DNA from: Paenibacillus sambharensis
GTDB lineage: Bacteria > Bacillota > Bacilli > Paenibacillales > Paenibacillaceae
DNA: 64,000 bases
NCBI RefSeq assembly: GCF_003233845.1
Contig: NZ_QKRB01000055.1
Span: 234,873-298,872 of the forward strand
Direction: 5' to 3'
Below the pieces are notes generated by a model that had not been told where the DNA came from, did not search any database, and worked only from the letters and a program-made list of their open reading frames with translations. The position numbers were made by a program, and so were the translations under genes. Positions 33,616 to 42,928 of this stretch are shown piece after piece. The stretch's first letter is position 1, and each line of letters begins with the position of its first letter.

Positions 33616-34490
33616 TGGGCTAACCCGCCAATCATCCAGATATAAGCATCCTCTGCGGTCGGGGGTACCTGAGTGCTCTCTACCGGCGGCTGCTTGCTGC
33701 CAAGCACCCGAAGCTTGATCCCGTCCTCCATATAGTGACTCGCAACCAGCATATATTCCGGCAGCAGACTTCTATAATCCTCGCCCAGCGGAAGCCTGCA
33801 TTCCCATACGACGCCCGCAGCTTCACGGATCATGCTGCCGAGGTCGCCCTGATATTTGAGCAAGCCCCGGTCCAGTACAGCTACCTGCCTGGAGGACTGG
33901 GCAATATCTTCAATGATATGAGTCGATAAAATAACGGTCCTGCGGCCCGCATATTCTGCCAGCAAATTCCGGATGGATATCCGCTCCTCCGGATCCACCC
34001 CTGTTGTCGGTTCATCGACGATAAGCAGCTCCGGCTCGTGAATAATCGCCTGGGCAATGCCGAGCCGGCGCCTCATGCCGCCCGACAGCTCCCTTACTTT
34101 CTTCTCCGCGTGCCGGTCGAGATTCACATTCTCAAGCGCGGCCCTTATACCAGCACGCCTGCTTCTGCCGTTCACCCCGTGAAGTATAGCGATGTAATCC
34201 ATCGTCTCCCTGACTGTCAAATTCGGGTAAAAGCCCACCTCCTGAGGAAGATAACCGATGAGACTCTGCAGCCGGGTGCGGTTCTTCGGGGTCATCAGCA
34301 TCCCATCTACACTCACGCTGCCAGAGGATGCCTCCAGAATACCCGTCAGAATACGCATCAGGGTTGTCTTGCCCGCTCCATTACGGCCAAGCAGGCCGCA
34401 TACGCCCTGCCCTATGTCCAGAGTAATGTTCTGCAGCGCATAGCTCTTCCTGTTATACTGCTTGCTGATCTGTTCAATTTGAATCTGCAT
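33612..34490 (-). CDS. ABC transporter ATP-binding protein (BcrA/LanF-like, copy 2)
   Basis: 292 residues with Walker A GLLGRNGAGKTTL, Q-loop YLPQEVGFYP, signature LSGGMRRRLGIAQA, Walker B LLIVDEPTTGVD and H-loop STHIIED: all intact. The C-terminal tail TAEDAYIWMIGGLAQ is shared with copy 1 at 10520-11395. It is the first gene of a stand-alone ATPase-permease-permease operon with no peptide-maturation genes nearby. The ATG follows AGGTGA. The stop overlaps the first permease gene by 4 nt, exactly as in copy 1. Confidence 0.9.
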   Translation of the reverse strand: MQIQIEQISKQYNRKSYALQNITLDIGQGVCGLLGRNGAGKTTLMRILTGILEASSGSVSVDGMLMTPKNRTRLQSLIGYLPQEVGFYPNLTVRETMDYIAILHGVNGRSRRAGIRAALENVNLDRHAEKKVRELSGGMRRRLGIAQAIIHEPELLIVDEPTTGVDPEERISIRNLLAEYAGRRTVILSTHIIEDIAQSSRQVAVLDRGLLKYQGDLGSMIREAAGVVWECRLPLGEDYRSLLPEYMLVASHYMEDGIKLRVLGSKQPPVESTQVPPTAEDAYIWMIGGLAQ

Positions 34491-34574
34491 AGGTTCACCT
34501 CATAGCACCTTATACTTTCCTTGTCACATCCCAATATTTTCTATTAATTGCGAGAAAATCCTTTATCGCCCGCT

Positions 34575-34594
34575 ATCGTTCATACATCGTTCAT
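34575..34594. promoter_or_regulatory. 11-nt-spaced direct repeat upstream of transporter copy 2
   Basis: ATCGTTCAT occurs at 34575-34583 and 34586-34594, one helical turn apart. A shorter ATCG stands ten bases before. It lies in the interval between the divergent ATPase and AraC regulator genes, about 85 nt from the ATPase start, so a regulator box is possible. No known consensus was matched. Confidence 0.35.
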
Positions 34595-34770
34595 GTCTGA
34601 GGGACTAACAATCAGAACCTACCTGCTGTCGTGAGAATGCTCACAGCTTCTAAATCCCGGCTCAAATGAATACCATACGAAACAAACCACTGCCAAGATC
34701 ATATCCTGCAAGCTGTAATGCACACGAACAGCCGGGCGGATACCCGGCGTACAGAAGGAGGCGGCCCGTA

Positions 34771-36987
34771 TTGCGTTTTAACCGGATTAGACGAAACGGC
34801 AAGCTGTATGTAAACCTGCTGCTTGGCATCACGCTGTGCATCGTATTATCCGTGCTCGCAAGCTCCTCGATTTATTACATGACCTTCACACAGATCCTAC
34901 AGCATGAAGCGTACGAATCAGCTCTCGCTAACTTGAGGCAAACCGGGAGAACCGTCGCCAAAACAACGGAAAGCGCCCAGGCGGTGGCATTCCAGATTTA
35001 CCGGAACAGTGCCATAGCGAAGCTTCTCTATTACAACGATCCCCATCCATTCGACACTCAGGCTGCGATGATTGATTTGAATAATTACCTGACCACCATG
35101 CCGTTCATCCATTCGATCTATGTGTACAATCCCGCCTCGCAGCGGTATTATATAGCGGGCCAGAGCGGACAGAAGGGAATAATTCAGGAAAATGAGCTCA
35201 AGGACCAGAGCATCGCCGATATCTTGGGCAGCTACGATCAATATAAGCCGTTCACCCCCATCCCGAGAATTATACCTTCCCCTGTTCAGCAGGAAGCAGA
35301 TATCAGCGTCTATACCTATCTCTGCTACGAAGCGATTGGCTTCAACCGGGAGATTAACTCGGCCGTCATCGTGAATATAGCGGCTTCCTGGATTAATCAG
35401 GAGCTCATCAGCCAGCAGGACGAGAACAGTGTCACCCTGTTCGTTGATGACCGCCAGACGGTTCTGTCAGCGGATGATTTAAGTCAGGTGACCCTGCATA
35501 CTGCGGACCTCCGCATGATCCAACAGCTCACTGCGAGCAAGGAATCCGGTTACCGGATTGCAGATTTCGGCCATAAGAAATCATTGATTACCTACACAGC
35601 GCCCGATCCGTATGATTGGCATTATGTACGTATCATTTCCTATAGTGATATCACGAAAAAAATGGGCAGCCTCCGTTTGAAAACGCTTACTACTGTAGGT
35701 GTCGTCTTGACTGTCGGGCTGCTGCTCGCGTGGCTTGTGTCCAGATTTCTCTACGCCCCCATTAACAAAATCGAAAAACAGATGAAAGACCTCGAAACAG
35801 AGAAGCGGAACAGCAGCTATACCGTCCGGCAAAACACGATGCGCAAACTGATTCAGATCCAAGGATTTGATCCAGCGGTCCAGGCTGCCAAGCTGAAGCG
35901 GCTTGGTATTGCCTTTGATCTCACGCTGCCCTACCGGCTGGCCTATCTGCTAATTGAATCCCCGATGAAACAGGATGTGAACAAGGACCTGCAAACCTAC
36001 AAATTCGCTGTCATGAATATCGCAACAGAAATCTGCTCCAGGCAGTATTCGGTAGACTCCGTTGATCTTGATGAAGGCGGCATTCTAATGCTGATCAATA
36101 CCGGCGAAGAAGCGCAAGCCCCTGCCGAATGGCATCAGTCAATGCTTCAGGATATTCAGAAGGCATGCATGGAATATCTCCGTGTTGAACTGACCATCAC
36201 CATAACGCCAGTAACACTTGACCCGCATGAGCTTCACCGCATGTACAAGCTTGCCAGGGAAGCTTCAAGCCAGCGATTCTTCAGGGGCAGGGGAGCGATA
36301 ATGGAGGCTGTCCCGCTTATCGCAGACCACAAGTATTTGTTCCCGCTGGGGAAGGAGAAGCGGTTAATTGAAGCCTTGACCACGGGGAAAACAGATGACG
36401 CCAAGGTGCTTCTCCAAGACATCATGCAGGAGACAGCGGCCTACTCTTATCCAGCTGCACGTGCTGCGGCTGCGCATCTGTCGGTAACGCTTGAGCACAT
36501 GCTCACAGAGATTGAACGAAACGGCTCCCCGCAGCTTGGTCTGGGTACCGATCTGATTATCCCGAGAATTGAGCAGTTTGATACCCTGGCTGAGATGATT
36601 ACAGCCTTCCACGGCCTCTTTGACCGCCTGAAGGTGAAGCTTGCGGACAGACGTAACGGTAAGCAGGGAGAGCTGGTCCGTAAAATTAATGACATCATCA
36701 TGACTCGTTACAGCGATCCAAATCTCAGTCTGAACAGCATAGCGGATGAATTGAAGCTGTCCACCTGCCATGTCAGCCGCGTTTACCGCCAGCAGGCCTT
36801 CACCTCCATCGTCGACAGGATCAATTACGTCCGAATCGGGAAAGCCAAGGAGCTGCTGACGGACAGCGAGCTCCCGATTACGGATATAGCCGAGCGGACC
36901 GGCTACTCGAACAGCTCCTATTTTCACCGCATATTCAAGAAAATCAACGGCGTCACCCCCGCGGAATTCCGTAAGGCCGGCCGTTAG
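34771..36987 (+). CDS. Membrane-bound AraC family regulator
   Basis: A 738-residue sensor-regulator. A first membrane helix (VNLLLGITLCIVLSVLASSS) is followed by an extracellular sensor domain, a second helix (TVGVVLTVGLLLAWLV), a linker region, and two C-terminal helix-turn-helix motifs (LSLNSIADELKLSTCHVSRV; PITDIAERTGYSNSSYFHRI). The TTG at 34771 is preferred: AAGGAGG stands 9 nt before it and the first helix follows at once. The ATG at 34666 gives a long unlikely N-terminus with no ribosome site. It converges on the importer at 37148-40629, its probable target. Confidence 0.88.
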   Translation: MRFNRIRRNGKLYVNLLLGITLCIVLSVLASSSIYYMTFTQILQHEAYESALANLRQTGRTVAKTTESAQAVAFQIYRNSAIAKLLYYNDPHPFDTQAAMIDLNNYLTTMPFIHSIYVYNPASQRYYIAGQSGQKGIIQENELKDQSIADILGSYDQYKPFTPIPRIIPSPVQQEADISVYTYLCYEAIGFNREINSAVIVNIAASWINQELISQQDENSVTLFVDDRQTVLSADDLSQVTLHTADLRMIQQLTASKESGYRIADFGHKKSLITYTAPDPYDWHYVRIISYSDITKKMGSLRLKTLTTVGVVLTVGLLLAWLVSRFLYAPINKIEKQMKDLETEKRNSSYTVRQNTMRKLIQIQGFDPAVQAAKLKRLGIAFDLTLPYRLAYLLIESPMKQDVNKDLQTYKFAVMNIATEICSRQYSVDSVDLDEGGILMLINTGEEAQAPAEWHQSMLQDIQKACMEYLRVELTITITPVTLDPHELHRMYKLAREASSQRFFRGRGAIMEAVPLIADHKYLFPLGKEKRLIEALTTGKTDDAKVLLQDIMQETAAYSYPAARAAAAHLSVTLEHMLTEIERNGSPQLGLGTDLIIPRIEQFDTLAEMITAFHGLFDRLKVKLADRRNGKQGELVRKINDIIMTRYSDPNLSLNSIADELKLSTCHVSRVYRQQAFTSIVDRINYVRIGKAKELLTDSELPITDIAERTGYSNSSYFHRIFKKINGVTPAEFRKAGR

Positions 36988-37045
36988 AATCTCTTCGTTA
37001 TACAATCGAAGTGCGTGCTGTCTGTGTATAACCCAAACTAAATAC

Positions 37046-37086
37046 GGGTGTCCCACTGTCATCCTTGATGACTAGTGGGACACCCC
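37046..37086. terminator. Long stem-loop between the AraC gene and the convergent importer
   Basis: GGGTGTCCCACT pairs with AGTGGGACACCC, with a further GTCAT/ATGAC pair inside. No clear T-run is present on either side. It lies in the 160-nt convergent gap and probably serves both strands. Confidence 0.65.
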
Positions 37087-37147
37087 GCTGTCCTATAGGC
37101 GCTGCTGATCGTGTGGGAGGAGGCACTCAGCCTCCGTCACCCCCAGC

Positions 37148-38746
37148 TTACTGAATGCCCTTCTCGGTGAGATAGGCCAGCCACTGCTTCTTGTACGCCT
37201 CCTGAACTTTATCCAGCCCCGCCTGTCTGGCTTTGTCCATGAACGTCTTCAGCCCTGCTTCCACATCGGCAACCTGACCGGCCATCAGCGGGAACAGGTA
37301 CTGCTTCTCCACCTGCTCGAGAGCTGCTCTCTCCGCCTGATACTCCGTATAATCCTCGGCGAACCCTGTGTATATATCCGGCTTCTGGATCTTATCCAGC
37401 TCGTCGAAAATCTTTTGTACACCCTCGTAGCTCGGTTCGAACAGCATAAACTCGGGGTTGCGCCACGCCCAGCCGTTCATCCCTTCACGCGGGAAGCCGT
37501 TGCTGTTCGCATCGCCCAGCATCTTGTAGTAGCCGTCCTCCACTGTATAGTTGACGCCCAGGGCGCCATACTGCGTCAGCAGATTATACCGTTTATCCGT
37601 CACCAGCTTCTCATAAAATGCAAGCGCGCGCTCCGCATTCCTGCTGCTCTTCGGGATCGCAAAGCCGTTATGAATCGGGTGAACAGGCGTTGCGTAGCCA
37701 TTCGTCAGGCCATACGGCGTGTACCCCAGCTCCCAATCCGGGTGAAGCGATTTCATTCTGCTGGAGGTTTGGTTATAGCGCACGGGATTGTCGTTCAGCA
37801 TGGCCGCCGCCGTGCCGTTCACCAGTTTATCCTGGCTCGATTCGGTTTCGTTGAGCTCGTTTTTGGAAAAATAGCCTTTGTCCGCCCAGCTCTTGTACGT
37901 CTTCAGATCCTCCAGATGCTCAGGCGAGCCCCAGTAGGACACTGGTTCACCCGGCTCGTCATAGGAAGCAAACACCCCGTACTGCATAGGGCCCACTGCT
38001 CTGCGCTTGATATCCAGGTAGGAATCCTGCAGGGCGGCATCCACAGCTGCCCCGATCGCCAGAGGCTGGAGCTTCGGCTCATGCTGCTTAATGCCCTCCA
38101 GATAGGCTTCAAACGTCGGAATATCCACGGGTACAGGCAGATCGTATTTCTCCCGCAGATCCTCCCGCCACACAAAACCGCCAGTCACATATTCCTTGTA
38201 GGTTGCAGGGACGGTGTAGATGCTGCCGTCAATGCGCACCGCATCCCACATCTCCTGCGGCACGAATGCCTGCAGCTCCGGCGCTGCCTTGGGCAGCAGA
38301 TCATCGAGCGCCAGAAAGGCGCCTTTCTTCGCGTACTGCTGGTACTGTGTCCAATCCGCCGTAAAAATCAGGTCCACGGCCTGCCCTGTCGAGAGTAGCA
38401 GCTTATACTTCTGATCCCAGTCCGTCCAGGTTGTATAGTTGAACTTGACTGTCGCATTCAGGTCCTCCAGCGCCATCTTGTTAATCTGTTCCTGAATCTT
38501 GGGCAGATCCTTCGGCGCGTTGCCCAGCATGTAGAACTGCAGCTCCACCTTCTTCGAGGTATCGATTCCCGCCTGCTCGTTAGCTGCATCCGCTGCCGCC
38601 GGCGTATTAGCGGGTGTGCCGCTGCCTCCGTTATTGCCACTGTTTCCGCTGCCGCCATTCCCCCCGCCGCTGCAAGCCGTGAAGAGTGAGAGTGACATAA
38701 CGGCCGTTAACATAAGGCTTATAGCTTTCTTCTTTGTGCCTGTCAT
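37148..38746 (-). CDS. Carbohydrate ABC transporter solute-binding lipoprotein
   Basis: 532 residues. The lipobox is LFTACSGG (Cys near residue 25), followed by a Gly/Asn/Ser-rich linker and a large binding fold (VELQFYMLGNAPKDLP, SIYTVPATYKEYVTGGFVWR). The C-terminal half resembles the DUF3502 domain of YtcQ/LplA-like proteins. It is the last gene of the permease-permease-binding-protein operon and needs a shared ATPase encoded elsewhere. The AraC regulator at 34771 converges on it. The sugar is unknown. Confidence 0.9.
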   Translation of the reverse strand: MTGTKKKAISLMLTAVMSLSLFTACSGGGNGGSGNSGNNGGSGTPANTPAAADAANEQAGIDTSKKVELQFYMLGNAPKDLPKIQEQINKMALEDLNATVKFNYTTWTDWDQKYKLLLSTGQAVDLIFTADWTQYQQYAKKGAFLALDDLLPKAAPELQAFVPQEMWDAVRIDGSIYTVPATYKEYVTGGFVWREDLREKYDLPVPVDIPTFEAYLEGIKQHEPKLQPLAIGAAVDAALQDSYLDIKRRAVGPMQYGVFASYDEPGEPVSYWGSPEHLEDLKTYKSWADKGYFSKNELNETESSQDKLVNGTAAAMLNDNPVRYNQTSSRMKSLHPDWELGYTPYGLTNGYATPVHPIHNGFAIPKSSRNAERALAFYEKLVTDKRYNLLTQYGALGVNYTVEDGYYKMLGDANSNGFPREGMNGWAWRNPEFMLFEPSYEGVQKIFDELDKIQKPDIYTGFAEDYTEYQAERAALEQVEKQYLFPLMAGQVADVEAGLKTFMDKARQAGLDKVQEAYKKQWLAYLTEKGIQ

Positions 38747-38800
38747 ATGAATCCTCCCTTGTCGATCAGTCTGTATGTCAGCTGGAGAATCAGTCCAGTT

Positions 38801-39694
38801 CTAACCTTTAACAGCACCTACGGTCAGGCCTTTGACAAAATACCGCTGGATAAACGGATACAGCAGCAGAATGGGCCCTGTCACGACAATGGCCATGGCC
38901 ATTTTCATCGATTCGGAAGGCACTCCCTCGGACAAGGTCACCCCTGCGCCCGCTCCAATATTGGTCAGAAACGCCGAGGTATTGATGATGTTGTACAGAT
39001 AGAACTGCAGCTGGTATTTGGTTACGTCGCTGATGAACAGGGCCGAGGAGAACCAGTCATTCCAGTAATGGAGCGCCAGGAACAGGCCGATGGTCGCCAG
39101 CCCCGGAACAGCAAGCGGCAGCACGATCCGGTAGTAGATGACAAAGTCGTTCGCCCCGTCGATCTTGGAAGACTCGATGACTTCATCGGGAACCGCCGAG
39201 TTAATAAAGCTGCGCATCAGAATAATCAGGAACGGTGTCATGAGGGATGGCCAGATCAAGGCATACATCGTATCGGTGAACTTCAGGTAGTTGGTAATCA
39301 GCATGTAGTAAGGAACGAGCCCGCCCCCGAACAGGGTAGTGAAGTAGATGAAGAAGGAGAAATAGTTGCGGTACTTGAAGTCCTTGCGCTGCAGCACATA
39401 CCCGGCCATCGTCATCAGCAGCAGTCCGAGCGCGGTACCCGTGACCGTCACGAATATCGTGACGCCGTAAGCCTGCAGCACTTCACCCGGCACCTGGAAG
39501 ATGATTCGGTAGCCCTCCCAGGAGAAGTCAGCCGGTATAATGCTGTAGCCCTCGGTCAGGATCGATTCATTGCTGGTAAGCGAGGCCGACACAATCAGCA
39601 GGAAGGGCAGCAGGCAGAGTATGCTGCCCGTAATGACAACGGCATAGGCGATCAGGCGGAACCAGATGGTCGAGCTGTCCTCCTTTATTTTCAC
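38801..39694 (-). CDS. Carbohydrate ABC transporter permease (LplC/YtcP type)
   Basis: 297 residues and six helices. The EAA loop is IESSKIDGANDFVIYYRIVLP and the C-terminus PFIQRYFVKGLTVGAVKG is the standard end of this subfamily. It lies between the second permease (14 nt upstream) and the binding protein (54 nt downstream) in one operon. GGAGG precedes its start. Confidence 0.92.
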   Translation of the reverse strand: MKIKEDSSTIWFRLIAYAVVITGSILCLLPFLLIVSASLTSNESILTEGYSIIPADFSWEGYRIIFQVPGEVLQAYGVTIFVTVTGTALGLLLMTMAGYVLQRKDFKYRNYFSFFIYFTTLFGGGLVPYYMLITNYLKFTDTMYALIWPSLMTPFLIILMRSFINSAVPDEVIESSKIDGANDFVIYYRIVLPLAVPGLATIGLFLALHYWNDWFSSALFISDVTKYQLQFYLYNIINTSAFLTNIGAGAGVTLSEGVPSESMKMAMAIVVTGPILLLYPFIQRYFVKGLTVGAVKG

Positions 39695-39708
39695 AGGAAC
39701 CCCCTCCT

Positions 39709-40629
39709 TTAGAACAATGCATACTCCTTATTGATTTTGCGGATGACTGCATTCACCACGATAATAAGCGTGAAGCCGAACAGCGACTGGTACACGCCAG
39801 CCGCGGTGGCCATGCCCATGTCAAACGTTACGCGCAGCGAGCGGTAAACATACGTATCAAGAATATCGGTCGTGCTGTACAGAAGCCCGTTGTTCCCCAC
39901 CATCTGGTAGAACAGGTCAAACTGCCCCTTCATAATGCTGCCGAGCGCGAACAGCAGCAGGATCACGAAGGTATTCTTCAGCATCGGGACGGTGATATGC
40001 CAGGCCCTCTGGAAGCTGTTGGCACCGTCGATTTTGGCCGCTTCGTAATAATCTTCACTAATGCCCGTTATGGACGCCAGATAAATGACCATGCTGTAGC
40101 CGAAGTTCTTCCACAGGTAGAAGATGATGATGAAGAAAATCCACAGCTTCGGCTTGCTGTACACGTCCACCGGTTCAAAGCCGAGCTGCTGCAGCACGGT
40201 GTTCAGCACGCCCTGCTCGTAATTGAAGAGATTAAACACGATGACGCTCAGAATGACGAAGGATACGAAGTAGGGAAGGAACAGGATGGACTGTGAGATC
40301 TTCTTGAACCATCTGCCCTTCACCTCACTCAGCAGAACCGCCACCGTAATGGACAGCACATTCCCCAGTACAATGAAAGCCAGATTATACCCGACCGTAT
40401 TCAAGGTCAGCTCCATCAGCTTGCCGGACTTCCATAGAAACTCAAAATTCTTGAATCCCACGAATTCCATATTGAACAGGCTGGTATTGAAATCGAACTG
40501 GACGAATCCGTAGTAAATCCCGATCATCGGCAGGTAGTTGTTGATGAAGAAGTAGAGAAGTGTAGGCAGAAGCATCAGGAACAGGATTCTGTTGGTGTAC
40601 AGCTCATGCAGAATCCCTTGTTTCTTCAT
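39709..40629 (-). CDS. Carbohydrate ABC transporter permease (LplB/YteP type)
   Basis: 306 residues and six helices (FLMLLPTLLYFFINNYLPMI first), with the EAA loop YEAAKIDGANSFQRAWHITVP. The ATG at 40629 follows AAGGGGGAC. It is the first gene of the importer operon. No clear promoter was found in the 188 nt upstream, which also contain the terminator of the next operon. Confidence 0.9.
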   Translation of the reverse strand: MKKQGILHELYTNRILFLMLLPTLLYFFINNYLPMIGIYYGFVQFDFNTSLFNMEFVGFKNFEFLWKSGKLMELTLNTVGYNLAFIVLGNVLSITVAVLLSEVKGRWFKKISQSILFLPYFVSFVILSVIVFNLFNYEQGVLNTVLQQLGFEPVDVYSKPKLWIFFIIIFYLWKNFGYSMVIYLASITGISEDYYEAAKIDGANSFQRAWHITVPMLKNTFVILLLFALGSIMKGQFDLFYQMVGNNGLLYSTTDILDTYVYRSLRVTFDMGMATAAGVYQSLFGFTLIIVVNAVIRKINKEYALF

Positions 40630-40808
40630 AGTTACGTCCCCCTTTATCTTGCAGGTTCTTGAAACCAACTATAGAAGACCGCAGCCGAGGCGAATAGTGA
40701 ACATGCAGGTCAATCCTGACCAAATCGGTGTTATCTGCAGTGAACAATTCTGACTTTCATGTACAGGAGCAGCATCGTGCACAAGCACAAGCCCGCAACC
40801 CGGCTGAC

Positions 40809-40843
40809 AAAAAAATAAGACCACCGTCCGCAGACAGTGATCT
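40809..40843 (-). terminator. Intrinsic terminator of the furanose importer operon
   Basis: AGATCACTGTC pairs with GGACGGTGGTCT (minus strand, 40843-40818, with one G-U pair and a small bulge), followed by TAT and seven T. It begins 4 nt after the stop of the second binding-protein gene. Confidence 0.8.
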
Positions 40844-40847
40844 CATC

Positions 40848-41894
40848 TTAAAATTTCCGGTTATGAAGCTCTTCCTTAGCCCGTTCCTGGGTGAATATAT
40901 CCTCTTTGGGCACCATGCGCTTGGGCAGCGTGCGTCCGGCCATGATTTCCTTCGTGGCCTGCATGACCTGCGGACCAAGCAGCGGGTTGCATTCGACGAC
41001 GGCATTCAGCTTGCCTGCCGCTAATTTCTCTAAGGCTCTGCGCGTTCCATCCACAGAGATCACGATAATATCGGTTCCAGGCGCGAGGCCTGCCTCCTCA
41101 ATCGCTTCAATAGCTCCAAGCGCCATGTCGTCATTATGAGCATAGAGGACATGTGGAGGTTCGCCTGGCGATTGCTTCAGAATCTGCTGCATCATCGCTT
41201 TCCCTTTTGCCTCCGTAAAATCAGCAAAAGCGCTGTACGTCACCGTAATATCGCTTCTGCTGCTGATCGTGTCGAGAAAGCCCTGCCCCCGCTGGATGGA
41301 CGGGGTTGAGCCGACGGTGCCCTGGAGCTCAACGACCCGGATCGGGCCCGGGCGATTGGACACTTTGTCCAGCAGATATTTCCCGGCCTTGACCCCTTCC
41401 TCATAGAAGTCTGAGCCGATGGTGGTCACGAATAGGGATGGATCCCTTACATCAACCGAGCGGTCCACAATGATGACGGGAATTCCGGCCTGCGCAGCCT
41501 CCTCCAGGATCTCGTCCCAGCCCGTCTCGACGACAGGGGCAATCGCTATCACATCAACGTTCATCTCGATGAAAGAACGGATGACTTCAAACTGCTTTTC
41601 CTGGGATTGCTCCGCGTTCTTCATCATCAAGGTAATGCCGGACTCAACTGCAGCCTCCTCGATGGAAGCAGTGTTGGCCATCCTCCATGCACTTTCACTG
41701 CCGAGCTGCGAAAATCCCAGCGTAATCGGCGCTTCACTGCTCCTTGCGTGCGTGGATACCCATTCATCGAAGCCGGGCGCGGATGGTGCCAGCACCTCGT
41801 TCGGCGGCAGCTGCTGCTCCATATCGGATGTTAAGCAGCTTGGCAGAGCGAGAAGCACGATAACTGCGAATAGTCCGACAAGCACGTTCTTCAT
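40848..41894 (-). CDS. Periplasmic-type sugar-binding lipoprotein, second copy (YtfQ-like)
   Basis: 348 residues. Lipobox LALPSCLT (Cys20), then the type I binding fold beginning ITLGFSQLGSESAWRMANT, with AHNDDMALGAIEAI and VECNPLLGPQ, which are hallmarks of the galactofuranose/arabinofuranose binder YtfQ. It is clearly paralogous to the product of 45567-46595 but shorter in linker and placed at the end of the same operon. GGGGGG precedes the ATG. It may broaden the ligand range or serve as a signalling receptor; this is inference. Confidence 0.88.
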   Translation of the reverse strand: MKNVLVGLFAVIVLLALPSCLTSDMEQQLPPNEVLAPSAPGFDEWVSTHARSSEAPITLGFSQLGSESAWRMANTASIEEAAVESGITLMMKNAEQSQEKQFEVIRSFIEMNVDVIAIAPVVETGWDEILEEAAQAGIPVIIVDRSVDVRDPSLFVTTIGSDFYEEGVKAGKYLLDKVSNRPGPIRVVELQGTVGSTPSIQRGQGFLDTISSRSDITVTYSAFADFTEAKGKAMMQQILKQSPGEPPHVLYAHNDDMALGAIEAIEEAGLAPGTDIIVISVDGTRRALEKLAAGKLNAVVECNPLLGPQVMQATKEIMAGRTLPKRMVPKEDIFTQERAKEELHNRKF

Positions 41895-41968
41895 GGCTTA
41901 CCCCCCATAGATGTGTAAGGGCAGCCATTACACGCAAGCAGTACTGCTTAAGCCGGCTGCCATGCCGA

Positions 41969-42928
41969 TCATGTCAAGCGTCTCTCGCTCAGAACCCTTT
42001 GCAGTAAAATGAATACGAACAACAGCAGTCCGATGACAATCTTCGTCCACCAGGAGCTGAGCGTCCCTTCAAAACTGATTATAGTTTGGATAACCCCTTG
42101 AATCAATACGCCAATCACCGTACCGGCAATATAGCCGACTCCCCCGGTCAGCAGTGTTCCCCCTATGACGACAGCGGCGATCGTATCCAGCTCCAGGCCC
42201 ACCGCATGCAGCCCATAGCCTGACAGCATATAGAACGTAAAGACGACGCCGGCCAGAGCGGAACAGAATCCGCTGAACGTATAGACTAGAATCTTCGTCC
42301 GGGCGACCGGCAGACCCATAAGAACAGCAGACTGCTCACTGCCCCCAATCGCATATACATTGCGCCCGGTGCGTGTATAGTGCGCCATATAGATGGCGAA
42401 GAGGACGACGGCAAGCGCAATGACGACACTGACGGAGATATAGCTTCCGCCCGGCAGGCTGATCTTCGTTTGAGCGGCCGAAGTATAGAATGCATTATCA
42501 ATTGTGATGGTATTAATGCTGATTACATAACATAGACCTCTTGCCAGAAACATGCCTGCCAGTGTAACGATGAACGGCTGGATGTTGAAATAGTGAATAA
42601 TGGCCCCCATAATCGAGCCAAATACGGCCCCCATAATAAGAACCAGCGGAATAACAACGGACGGCGGCCATCCCTGCTGCTGAACCAGCGCCGCACTGAC
42701 CATTGTCGTCAAGGCGATGACCGAGCCTACTGACAGGTCAATCCCTCCTGAGACGATGACGAAGGTCATGCCTACCGCCGTTATAATCAGGAACGCATTA
42801 TCAATGAACAAATTCAGCAGCACCTGGCTCGAGAAAAATCCCGTATACCGGAAGGACCCTGCCGCGAACATGGCCAGGAACAAGCCAAATGTCACGAGCA
42901 CCGGGATATATTTGCGGTTAAGAAGCAT
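41969..42928 (-). CDS. yjfF: Sugar ABC transporter permease (YjfF-like)
   Basis: 319 residues with about eight to ten helices of the RbsC family. The EAA-like loop is in VARTKILVYTFSGFCSALAG, with GGTLLTGGVGYIAGT. The ATG at 42928 lies inside the end of the ytfT-like gene (11-nt overlap) and follows AGGAGG. It forms the membrane heterodimer with the preceding gene. Confidence 0.9.
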   Translation of the reverse strand: MLLNRKYIPVLVTFGLFLAMFAAGSFRYTGFFSSQVLLNLFIDNAFLIITAVGMTFVIVSGGIDLSVGSVIALTTMVSAALVQQQGWPPSVVIPLVLIMGAVFGSIMGAIIHYFNIQPFIVTLAGMFLARGLCYVISINTITIDNAFYTSAAQTKISLPGGSYISVSVVIALAVVLFAIYMAHYTRTGRNVYAIGGSEQSAVLMGLPVARTKILVYTFSGFCSALAGVVFTFYMLSGYGLHAVGLELDTIAAVVIGGTLLTGGVGYIAGTVIGVLIQGVIQTIISFEGTLSSWWTKIVIGLLLFVFILLQRVLSERRLT

